Shown here: piece by piece, positions 1 through 5,824 of the stretch
How the letters are laid out: every line of letters starts with the position of its first letter
How positions within the stretch are numbered: position 1 is the first letter of the stretch
From: an uncultured candidate division Zixibacteria bacterium
Lineage (GTDB): Bacteria > Zixibacteria > MSB-5A5 > GN15 > PGXB01
Assembly: GCA_937925655.1 (NCBI GenBank)
Contig: CALAMC010000115.1
Span: 1-7,060, forward strand
DNA length: 7,060 bases
Direction: 5' to 3'
The notes under the pieces: model-generated
What the model was told of the DNA's origin: nothing
Seen by the model: only the letters and a program-made list of their open reading frames with translations
Databases searched by the model: none
Position numbers and translations under genes: made by a program

Positions 1-133
1 GTCACAGATATTGACGAGCCAGCCGGGCATTTGTTTAATAATTCTTAAAAAAATGAAAAATTTTTTCCTTGTAAAATATTTCCTGGAAGACAGGGGCTGG
101 CGAATTTCACAAATAGTGAATTATGATGGATTT
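1..133. other. AT-rich non-coding edge, possible tail of an upstream plus-strand gene
   Basis: This stretch lies beyond the stop of the acetyltransferase gene. Plus frame 1 is open from the window edge to a TAA at 46-48 and would encode VTDIDEPAGHLFNNS. That could be the last residues of a convergent gene, but 15 codons cannot settle it. From about 35 to 80 the DNA is very AT-rich, with A and T runs. Small inverted repeats are visible: CCTG/CAGG at 82-94 and TTCAC/GTGAA at 106-120. A 7-bp inverted pair, GCCAGCC (18-24) and GGCTGGC (95-101), sits about 70 bp apart. None is followed by a clear T-tract in the right orientation, so I do not call a terminator for the acetyltransferase gene. Confidence 0.4.
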
Positions 134-637
134 TCACATTTGTTTTAGTTTACTCATTTCCAAACCCATAATCACCATATTATCGTTATCTCCATAATAG
201 TCAACAAGATTGCCCTCCGTCTTGAATCCGGCTCTGACATATAGATCAATGGCTTTTTGATATGTATGATAGTTGCAGGTATCCAGATAGGCTTTTGAGA
301 TTGACATTTTTGATAATATATCAAGCGAATGTTTCAGGAGCATGAACCCGATTCGCCTTCCTCTATAATCTTTTCTAACATACAGCCAATTAAGCCACAA
401 GACTTTGGGAGTATCATACTTATCCGGGCCAAACCCGCATACGCCAACGGCTTGGCCATTTTCATCGTCGGTGGCAACAAAATTTTGCTCCCGCTCATTT
501 TGCAATCTTTCCGGATTCGAGAAATAGGCATCATAATATTTTTGTGAACGGGGTCCGTCAAAGCCATCATGATCCGCAATTATGGCAACAATGAAAGGAA
601 TATCTTCCCGTGTCATCGGTCTAATGATTATAGCCAA
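134..637 (-). CDS. GNAT-family N-acetyltransferase
   Basis: Single-domain acetyltransferase of 167 residues, a normal length for the GNAT fold, predicted to transfer an acetyl group from acetyl-CoA to an amine in the cytoplasm. The substrate cannot be read from sequence. The N-terminus (IIIRPMTREDIP) is the usual first strand and helix. Motif A, the acetyl-CoA pyrophosphate loop, is at about residues 85-103 (LYVRKDYRGRRIGFMLL), with Arg in place of the first Gly of the common RGxGIG form. Motif B is at about 127-139 (QKAIDLYVRAGFK), followed by the typical VDYYGDND turn and last strand. The start is TTG at 637: AAGGAG lies 6 nt upstream, and the first strand of the fold begins there; the ATG at 616 would cut that strand. 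The gene is 58 bp downstream of the SLOG-SLATT gene on the same strand with no obvious terminator between, so co-transcription is possible. Family call is firm; role is unknown. Confidence 0.88.
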   Translation of the reverse strand: MAIIIRPMTREDIPFIVAIIADHDGFDGPRSQKYYDAYFSNPERLQNEREQNFVATDDENGQAVGVCGFGPDKYDTPKVLWLNWLYVRKDYRGRRIGFMLLKHSLDILSKMSISKAYLDTCNYHTYQKAIDLYVRAGFKTEGNLVDYYGDNDNMVIMGLEMSKLKQM

Positions 638-643
638 GGCTTT

Positions 644-649
644 CTCCTT
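644..649 (-). promoter_or_regulatory. Shine-Dalgarno AAGGAG for the GNAT gene (TTG start)
   Basis: On the minus strand AAGGAG lies 6 nt before the TTG at 637-635. It is a full-strength site at the right distance, and it decides for this non-ATG start over the internal ATG at 616. Confidence 0.75.
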
Positions 650-695
650 GTTTAATATCGTTCAATCCAGGCGATCAGTTAAACGGTCAGGCCTG

Positions 696-2450
696 CTAAA
701 TCGGAGTCACTTCCAAAGGCCTGGCCCGATGCATAATAAGCCAGTCACAATGCTCGGTAAGAGCTTCCTTTCCGAGAATGAATAATTTCTCGGTTACATC
801 GCTTACGTATCCGGCGTCATGCAGACATTCAATATCAGAATAGGATGTTAGAAATATGTGCCCCATATGTTCGTACTGTTTGCTTTGTTCCGCGAGCGCC
901 TGCTTTTCCGTATATCCATGAAGAACTGCGGCAGAAACCAGCGTGGTTCCGGTTAAGACAATTAATGCGATGGAGATTATTTCAAATAAATCATGGGATA
1001 TTTCCTGCTTCAACAATGACATCGGTATCAACAATAACGCAATGGCCACGCTGACGATCATAAGAATCATAACATACATCGCTCTTTTATTGACAAGACG
1101 ATTAAATTCGCCGCTCTTGTCCGCATACCATATTCCTTGTCCCTTAACCCACGCAGATTGAACATAGTTAATTTCGGGCGGACTGACCGGGGCAGGAGAA
1201 ACGTGTGGCACATTCCAGCCAAATAGAGCAAGTCTTATCCATGAAAGTTCACCAATCTGTTTTGGAATGCAATGATTTTCAACACAGCAATTCATGCCTG
1301 CTAGCCGCCAGTATATCTGAACTCTGAGAGCTTCGGCAATGACGCGATAATCTTCATGTTTTTCATCCAGACGCCTTTTTTTTATGACAAGATAAAGAAT
1401 GGCAGCGGCCCCGAATAAGGCCGGATATCCCACAACCCAGACGGGATTTGTTTCCTGACAAATCTCAACGTGCAGCTCAAACCAGATAAACGCCGCCAGG
1501 ATCAGACCAAAAAAAACCTTAAGCATCCAGAACCGGTACGATTTAAACCTTATGGCGAGAGAATCCATAATACCATATTTAAATATGTAATCATCCAGCC
1601 TGTCGTCAGCCGACGCCGGCAAGGGATTTTCGATAATATAACCAATGCTTTCTTCGATCTTTGCCTTATATTTAGTCGCCTGATTAATGATATCCCTATT
1701 CGCATCCTGAATGTTCTGAAGAATTTTTTCATATACGTTAGCTCTTTCTCGCGCCTCCGGGGAATTACCCTCGGGCAATATCTTGCTTTCAAATGGGATT
1801 CCGTTTATACGAGGATTACTCTTCCGGGGGGTTAATATATGGGTTACACATCCAATGGATTTGGTTTTTTGCTGCAGCACCAAAGCCGGGTTGTGTGGCA
1901 ATTTTTCACCCAAGCGCATGTTAACCACATAAGCGGTTCCTCCCGGTTTGGCCGAATCAATCCCATCCCAGAGCGCTATCAGCACATGGCAGTTGGTCGC
2001 CAAATACAATCCAAGCTGTTCATATTGGAGATTACGATCCACGACGGTCCATGCCGACAGCGGTCGTCCTCGGGTGTCCAGGATGGGCAGTTCGATTTTA
2101 TATTCTGCTTTTTGCCAAAGCTCCCGAAATTCCAATAATGACTTTGCGTCATTAAAATCCTTTTCATATTCGCTTTTCGGCATCGGCAGAACGGCGGCGT
2201 ACTTTATATCCGCAATTTCAAGTTCTCGGACCGCATTCACAGCCAGACGATCGGCACCTTCGGCCAGCCCCGTTACAAGAATGATGGGGCAATCCGGATA
2301 GTTGGATTTCAGCTGCCGAAATTCTTCGGTAATACTGCCCTTCAATTGTGATATCATGCTCACATCGTCAATAAGATCACGGTGTCCCGTTACTCCGACC
2401 AGAACAGGAAACAACTCCAATGATTCTTCTGGGGGTATTGAAATTGCCAT
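696..2450 (-). CDS. SLOG-SLATT protein: nucleotide-sensor domain fused to a 4-TM predicted pore-forming effector
   Basis: Predicted inner-membrane effector of 584 residues. Residues about 15-185 form a SLOG (LOG/DprA-like Rossmann) domain: GVTGHRDL at 19-26, VTGLAEGADRLA at 59-70, LPMPKSEYEKDF near 88-99, and ALWDGIDSAKPGGTAYVV near 159-176. These are the glycine-rich loops and D-GGT motif by which SLOG proteins bind nucleotides or nucleotide-derived ligands. A soluble linker follows, then hydrophobic helices at about 309-326, 337-356, 459-480 and 488-510. After the first pair comes YRVIAEALRVQIYWRLAG (368-385), after the second TEKQALAEQSKQYEHMGHIF; both match the helix that follows the 2TM hairpin in SLATT domains. 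SLATT domains are predicted to open membranes when the attached sensor binds its ligand. ATG 2450 is chosen over an in-frame ATG at 2546: AGGAGGG precedes it, and the promoter lies between the two. It is divergent from the toroid-NDT-like gene and 58 bp upstream of the GNAT gene. Domain calls are confident; a defence role is inferred. Confidence 0.9.
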   Translation of the reverse strand: MAISIPPEESLELFPVLVGVTGHRDLIDDVSMISQLKGSITEEFRQLKSNYPDCPIILVTGLAEGADRLAVNAVRELEIADIKYAAVLPMPKSEYEKDFNDAKSLLEFRELWQKAEYKIELPILDTRGRPLSAWTVVDRNLQYEQLGLYLATNCHVLIALWDGIDSAKPGGTAYVVNMRLGEKLPHNPALVLQQKTKSIGCVTHILTPRKSNPRINGIPFESKILPEGNSPEARERANVYEKILQNIQDANRDIINQATKYKAKIEESIGYIIENPLPASADDRLDDYIFKYGIMDSLAIRFKSYRFWMLKVFFGLILAAFIWFELHVEICQETNPVWVVGYPALFGAAAILYLVIKKRRLDEKHEDYRVIAEALRVQIYWRLAGMNCCVENHCIPKQIGELSWIRLALFGWNVPHVSPAPVSPPEINYVQSAWVKGQGIWYADKSGEFNRLVNKRAMYVMILMIVSVAIALLLIPMSLLKQEISHDLFEIISIALIVLTGTTLVSAAVLHGYTEKQALAEQSKQYEHMGHIFLTSYSDIECLHDAGYVSDVTEKLFILGKEALTEHCDWLIMHRARPLEVTPI

Positions 2451-2454
2451 ACAA

Positions 2455-2461
2455 CCCTCCT
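2455..2461 (-). promoter_or_regulatory. Shine-Dalgarno AGGAGGG for the SLOG-SLATT gene
   Basis: AGGAGGG on the minus strand, 4 nt (5 nt from the AGGAGG core) before ATG 2450-2448. It excludes the longer reading frame beginning at 2546, which has no comparable site and would cover the promoter. Confidence 0.8.
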
Positions 2462-2479
2462 CGAAATTTATGGCTTTAA

Positions 2480-2509
2480 CAAATATACAAATACATGAAC
2501 TTTTGTCAA
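2480..2509 (-). promoter_or_regulatory. Promoter of the SLOG-SLATT gene
   Basis: The minus strand has a perfect -35 hexamer TTGACA (2509-2504), a 16-bp spacer and TATATT (2487-2482) as -10. Transcription would start near 2475, giving a leader of about 25 nt that contains the AGGAGGG site. The same bases also read TTG-N19-TATATTTG, which fits the TTG-N19-TAnnTTTG promoter form known in Bacteroidetes. No start site has been mapped; this is from spacing and consensus only. Confidence 0.6.
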
Positions 2510-2645
2510 GGCTACGAACAATAATACCCGACTCGGATAAACGCATTATGCTAATTTAAGCGGCCCCGCCAGGACAATGGCACCCTCGGACTAAGATTGC
2601 GCCAAATCCCTATTTTTTCAGTATCACGAAATATTTTAATGAAAA

Positions 2646-2658
2646 GACATTATATGTC
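2646..2658. repeat. Short palindrome, possible operator
   Basis: GACAT, three bases TAT, then ATGTC: a perfect 5-bp inverted repeat between the divergent genes. It is about 135 bp upstream of the predicted SLOG-SLATT -35 box and about 220 bp from the other gene's start. The symmetry could be a dimeric regulator site, but 5-bp arms arise easily by chance in AT-rich DNA. Confidence 0.2.
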
Positions 2659-2863
2659 ACGTTATTTTCGCCATTCATAACAGCATGACGGTCAAGCCGT
2701 TATATTGTGCGACAATTTGCTTGACTCATTCGGAAAATGCGTTTTTGCTTGTTTTTCCACCTATTCCCCATTATTATTTCATAAATCAAAAAATCCGGCA
2801 AGTTTCAACTTTGATGTGTTTGGCCAGGTTGCCGTACAGTATCAAGTATCTAATATTATGGTC

Positions 2864-2869
2864 GGGAGG
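2864..2869 (+). promoter_or_regulatory. Shine-Dalgarno GGGAGG for the toroid-NDT-like gene
   Basis: GGGAGG followed by 6 nt and then ATG at 2876. This fixes the start 57 codons downstream of the first in-frame ATG at 2705, and it coincides with the point where amphipathic protein sequence (KHEEVAKELRRI) begins. Confidence 0.8.
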
Positions 2870-2875
2870 TCTGAC

Positions 2876-4312
2876 ATGATAACAAAAAAGCACGAGGAAG
2901 TGGCAAAAGAGCTCCGGCGAATTGTAATTCGTGGTGCCGAGTTTTTATGCAAATCAAGCCAGCATGGGACATGGGTCGATACTCGTACCGATGCCTCCTG
3001 CACGTGGGCGCTCTTTAATTGTGGTCTTGGAACAACCCAGCCACGGTTTCTGGATTATTGCGCCAGTGAAATAATTAATAACGCAACGCGCGAAACGATA
3101 GAAGACGACGGACAGGAAAAGGAGGGAATGTGCTGGAATTCAGAAACCTGGGATACGGCTCTCGCCACCATCGCCGTGATAAGTGTAGGCGGCGAGCGAT
3201 TTCAGGGGCATCTGGATAAAATAACCAATTGGTTTGCTTATGAGTATGACGAAGACGGCCATAGCTTTGAAAGTGAGCCATGGGAAACCCTTTGGGGCGT
3301 TTGGGCTTTAATAATGCTGAGGAAATATACGGACGTTGACAAGACTATAATCCGAAAAGGCATCGATTGGACGCTGGGAAAACGGTTTGATGACGGCTTG
3401 CTCATATCGCCGCACTATATGGGATTATTATTATCCACTTTATCGGCGGCAAAAGAAAACCGGACGCCGGCCCCGACACGGACCAGAATTTTTAATAAAG
3501 CCATTGATGAAAGTATCGATTGGCTTCTAAATGAACTGAAGTCGACTATGAAAAGAAAAGCAATTTGGTCGAATGAACCGTGGATCAATGGTTTTATCCT
3601 CCACGGACTGGCTTCAAATGCCGAAAGGATTGTCCCGCTATTTGAGAATCTGACTTTCAATAAGATACTGATTGAATGGAGTGACGATCTATGGAGTGAA
3701 TCCAAAGGATGGTACGACGTGACCGACACAGCTGATATGTTGCGGGGATTATCGGAATATTATATTAATCTGGAGTTATATATTAGGCGTTCCCAGGGGT
3801 TAATGAGGTCGGATATTTTGGAGGGGCTGGCTTCCAAGGTTGATTTTCAGTTCCGGGAAAAGGGTCTAGTCAGCATGAAAGTCTATCCGATATGGCGTGG
3901 GAGAACTTTTAAAACGGAACGCAAAAAATGCTGTCTGATTATGCCATTCCGAGAAAGTTGGTCTAACGATATTCACGAAATAGTCCGGAATATATGTAAA
4001 ATATGCGGATTTGAAGTCTTTCGCCCCGATGAATTGACAAAACGCGACGTCATTGAAGGCATATGGACGGCTTTGAATGAGGCATCAATAGTAATAGCAG
4101 AATGCACAGGGCACAATTCCAATGTGTTCTATGAAATGGGCATTGCGCAAACATTGGGAAAGGACGTTATAATTCTCGCGCAGGACGCCAAGATAATTCC
4201 TTATGATATTCAATTTCAGCGAGTGATCGAATATAAGGTTGAGGATGCGAAAACGACTTTGGCCGAAAGCCTACCCAAAATGCTGAGCAAAATCTTAAGC
4301 GGCGAGCTCTAA
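2876..4312 (+). CDS. Alpha/alpha-toroid protein fused to a C-terminal nucleoside deoxyribosyltransferase/TIR-like domain
   Basis: Soluble two-domain protein of 478 residues with no signal peptide or membrane helix. Residues 1 to about 345 contain six units spaced 42-57 residues apart, each pairing an aromatic/Gly stretch with a helix: near 31-48 (HGTWVD), 84-103 (GMCWNSETWDTA), 129-148 (SEPWETLWGVWAL), 171-191, 228-247 (SNEPWINGFILHGL) and 278-296 (GWYDVTDTADML). This is the pattern of the terpenoid-cyclase/prenyltransferase alpha6 toroid. DVTDTA (281-286) sits like the DxDDTA motif of class II cyclases but has Thr for the catalytic middle Asp, so cyclase activity is unlikely. Residues 351-478 match nucleoside 2-deoxyribosyltransferase/TIR-like domains: LIMPFRESW (354-362), FEVFRPDEL (379-387) and IAECTGHNSNVFYEMGIAQT (407-426). 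Glu420 occupies the conserved NDT catalytic position. Such domains cleave or transfer at N-glycosidic bonds of nucleosides or nucleotides. The gene is divergent from the SLOG-SLATT gene. Domain calls are good; the joint function is inference. Confidence 0.82.
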   Translation: MITKKHEEVAKELRRIVIRGAEFLCKSSQHGTWVDTRTDASCTWALFNCGLGTTQPRFLDYCASEIINNATRETIEDDGQEKEGMCWNSETWDTALATIAVISVGGERFQGHLDKITNWFAYEYDEDGHSFESEPWETLWGVWALIMLRKYTDVDKTIIRKGIDWTLGKRFDDGLLISPHYMGLLLSTLSAAKENRTPAPTRTRIFNKAIDESIDWLLNELKSTMKRKAIWSNEPWINGFILHGLASNAERIVPLFENLTFNKILIEWSDDLWSESKGWYDVTDTADMLRGLSEYYINLELYIRRSQGLMRSDILEGLASKVDFQFREKGLVSMKVYPIWRGRTFKTERKKCCLIMPFRESWSNDIHEIVRNICKICGFEVFRPDELTKRDVIEGIWTALNEASIVIAECTGHNSNVFYEMGIAQTLGKDVIILAQDAKIIPYDIQFQRVIEYKVEDAKTTLAESLPKMLSKILSGEL

Positions 4313-4338
4313 AATACCAGACTATATAAGATATTTTG

Positions 4339-4370
4339 ACCCCCTCCTCGTTTAAGCCTGCTAAAGGGGT
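4339..4370 (+). terminator. Weak possible stem-loop after the toroid-NDT-like gene
   Basis: ACCCC (4339-4343) can pair with GGGGT (4366-4370), and TTTA (4351-4354) with TAAA (4362-4365), leaving a 7-nt bulge and a 7-nt loop. It is followed by AATATTATAT rather than a T-run. It may help end transcription of the plus-strand gene, but it is not a standard intrinsic terminator. Confidence 0.2.
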
Positions 4371-4383
4371 AATATTATATATT

Positions 4384-4412
4384 AAAAAGGCGTGCCCGAA
4401 AACGGGCACGCC
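4384..4412 (-). terminator. Rho-independent terminator of the aminotransferase gene
   Basis: Perfect 10-bp GC-rich stem, GGCGTGCCCG (4389-4398) with CGGGCACGCC (4403-4412), and a 4-nt loop. Read on the minus strand it is followed at once by TTTTT (4388-4384), and it begins 27 nt after the aminotransferase stop. On the plus strand no T-run follows, so it serves the minus-strand gene, though its stem may also slow transcripts coming from the left. Confidence 0.92.
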
Positions 4413-4439
4413 CAGGGTAATAAAAAGGATAGGATATCT

Positions 4440-5726
4440 TTACTTATCCACCAGCACTTTTTCCAGCCGCTCGACGATATAATCGACTTCGGCATCGTTG
4501 ATAATCAGCGGCGGCGAAATGCGGATGGTGTGGCCATGGCTGTCGTTGGCCAGCATATCGAGGTCGAGCAGTTTATGGCAGAAGTGCATGGCATCGCCGC
4601 TCTTGACTTCGATGCCGATAAACAGCCCGCGCCCACGGGTCACTTTAACATGGTTCGATTTGGCGCAGACTTTATCTATTTTTTCTTTCAGAATCTTGCC
4701 CATTTTGGCCGAGCGTTCGGCCAGTTTTTCATCGATCATAACGTCGAGCGCGGCCAGCCCGGCGGTGCAGGCCAGCGGATAGCCGCCGAACGTTGAGCCA
4801 TCGGAGCCCGGTTTGAAAGTCAAATCCATCAGGTCGCGGTTGGTGACCATGACCGACAGCGGCACCATCCCGCCCGCGATGGCTTTGCCCAGTATGACGG
4901 CATCGGGCACGACACCTTCATGTTCGAAACAGAAGGTTTTACCGGTGCGACCCAGCCCGACCTGGATTTCGTCGAAGGTCAAAATAAGGTCGTGCTTGTC
5001 GGCCAATTCGCGCAGACCTTTGAGGAACCCGTCCGGAGGGATATACATCCCGCCCTCGCCCTGCATCGGTTCGACCAGAATGCCGCAAGTGTTTTTGTTA
5101 ATGAGTTTTTCGACGGCGGCCAGATCACCATAGGGAGCGCTGAAAAATCCCGGCGTGAGCGGCCCGAAACCTTCTTTGTACTTCTGGGTGGTCGAAAACG
5201 AAACCACGGTTATCATACGGCCGTGGAAATTGTTGTCGAAAACAATAATTTCCTGTTTGCCGTCGGGGATACCTTTTTGCTTATAGCCGTAATAGCGCAT
5301 CAACTTGATAGCCGTCTCGACCGATTCGACCCCGCCGTTTTTGGGAAGGGTTTTGTTTCCGTTTTTAGAAATGCGCGGCGCCAGTTGCGGCACCAGGGTC
5401 GAAACGCGTTTCAAAAACAACGACATGACATCGGTATAAACGACGTTGGATATAACGGAACCATAGCCGTTCTGAAGAGCCGTCACCAGAGCCTGCACGA
5501 TTTTGGGATGGTGATGGCCGGGATTGGCGGCACTGTAGGCGGCCAGACAGTCAAGAATTTTTCTGCCGTCCTGCGTGTACATCCAGGCACCGGCGGTTTT
5601 ACGTACGATCGTTTTCAGGCGGCCATAGTGCGTTGCTCCGTAGAGGGCATCATTTTCGACTATTTCTTTATCGCTCAACTCGGAGTAACCGAGGACATTT
5701 TTTTTGGGGGACGTCATGACAGCCAT
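4440..5726 (-). CDS. rocD: Ornithine-type class III aminotransferase (PLP-dependent)
   Basis: Cytoplasmic PLP enzyme of 428 residues, the usual length for fold-type I class III aminotransferases. Ornithine aminotransferase converts ornithine and 2-oxoglutarate to glutamate-5-semialdehyde and glutamate. Visible marks: GATHYGRL and LAAYSAANPGHHHPKI in the N-terminal part; NGGVESVETAIK (130-141), the PLP-phosphate region; NNFHGR (165-170); EPMQGEGG (219-226); FDEIQVGLGRTG with Asp252 for the pyridine nitrogen; ILGKAIAGGMVPLSV with Lys281 as the Schiff-base lysine; PGSDGSTFGGYPLAC; and SHGHTIRISPPLII at the C-terminus. From memory, these track eukaryotic ornithine aminotransferase (LLGKALSGG, HGSTYGGNPLGC, THGDIIRFAPPLVI) closely. 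Acetylornithine or lysine aminotransferase remain possible, so the symbol is moderate confidence. ATG 5726 is chosen for its AAGGAG 6 nt upstream; the in-frame start at 5786 has no such site. OtsA lies 98 bp upstream, same strand; a strong terminator follows. Confidence 0.85.
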   Translation of the reverse strand: MAVMTSPKKNVLGYSELSDKEIVENDALYGATHYGRLKTIVRKTAGAWMYTQDGRKILDCLAAYSAANPGHHHPKIVQALVTALQNGYGSVISNVVYTDVMSLFLKRVSTLVPQLAPRISKNGNKTLPKNGGVESVETAIKLMRYYGYKQKGIPDGKQEIIVFDNNFHGRMITVVSFSTTQKYKEGFGPLTPGFFSAPYGDLAAVEKLINKNTCGILVEPMQGEGGMYIPPDGFLKGLRELADKHDLILTFDEIQVGLGRTGKTFCFEHEGVVPDAVILGKAIAGGMVPLSVMVTNRDLMDLTFKPGSDGSTFGGYPLACTAGLAALDVMIDEKLAERSAKMGKILKEKIDKVCAKSNHVKVTRGRGLFIGIEVKSGDAMHFCHKLLDLDMLANDSHGHTIRISPPLIINDAEVDYIVERLEKVLVDK

Positions 5727-5732
5727 ATCTGT

Positions 5733-5738
5733 CTCCTT
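5733..5738 (-). promoter_or_regulatory. Shine-Dalgarno AAGGAG for the aminotransferase gene
   Basis: AAGGAG on the minus strand, 6 nt before ATG 5726-5724. It decides for this start rather than the upstream ATG at 5786 or the next in-frame ATG at 5717. Confidence 0.75.
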
Positions 5739-5746
5739 TCTATATT

Positions 5747-5761
5747 CGCGGCAAGGCCGCG
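5747..5761 (-). promoter_or_regulatory. GC-rich hairpin in the aminotransferase leader
   Basis: CGCGGC and GCCGCG form a perfect 6-bp stem around a 3-nt loop, 8 nt upstream of the Shine-Dalgarno site. In RNA this would be a stable small stem close to the ribosome landing site. It has no T-run, so it is not a terminator by itself. It may affect mRNA stability or translation; no known leader family is recognised. Confidence 0.35.
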
Positions 5762-5783
5762 CAACAACATTATTATCGGATTT

Positions 5784-5818
5784 CATTCAAAGTCCCGAAT
5801 TTATCCGGGAGTCGAATG
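5784..5818. repeat. 35-bp imperfect palindrome between otsA and the aminotransferase gene
   Basis: CATTC (5784-5788) pairs with GAATG (5814-5818) and TCCCG (5793-5797) with CGGGA (5806-5810), separated by a small internal loop and closed by an 8-nt loop. It starts 6 nt after the otsA stop. On the minus strand the inner stem is followed only by CTTTG, so it is at best a weak terminator. It could also be a processing site or an operator. Confidence 0.35.
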
Positions 5819-5824
5819 GCAGGA

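Larger units (their letters stand above)
2451..2875. other. Divergent intergenic region
   Basis: A 425-bp gap between the two divergent starts, AT-rich overall. It contains the SLOG-SLATT promoter at its left end and a short palindrome at 2646-2658. I see no tRNA, no repeat array and no convincing small gene. Open frames here, such as the in-frame extension from 2705, lack a ribosome binding site and their products look unstructured. For the plus-strand gene the best promoter I can offer is weak: TTGTTT (2749-2754), 17 bp, TATTAT (2772-2777), which would give a leader of about 90 nt. Confidence 0.6.

Noticed and set aside
53..148. Small plus-strand frame beginning ATGAAAAATTTTTTC
   Set aside because: About 31 codons, no Shine-Dalgarno site, runs into the acetyltransferase gene on the other strand, and lies in an AT-rich stretch where open frames occur by chance.
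2451..2546. 32-codon N-terminal extension of the SLOG-SLATT protein
   Set aside because: It would run across the predicted promoter, lacks a ribosome binding site, and the SLOG fold begins only after the downstream ATG with AGGAGGG.
2705..2875. 57-codon N-terminal extension of the toroid-NDT-like protein
   Set aside because: No ribosome binding site at 2705, low-complexity product, and a strong GGGAGG precedes the ATG at 2876.
696..4312. Calling the divergent pair a known Thoeris system
   Set aside because: There is no SIR2 domain, the SLOG domain is N-terminal and joined to SLATT helices, and the partner is a toroid-NDT/TIR-like fusion rather than a stand-alone ThsB TIR protein. Only the signalling logic is similar.
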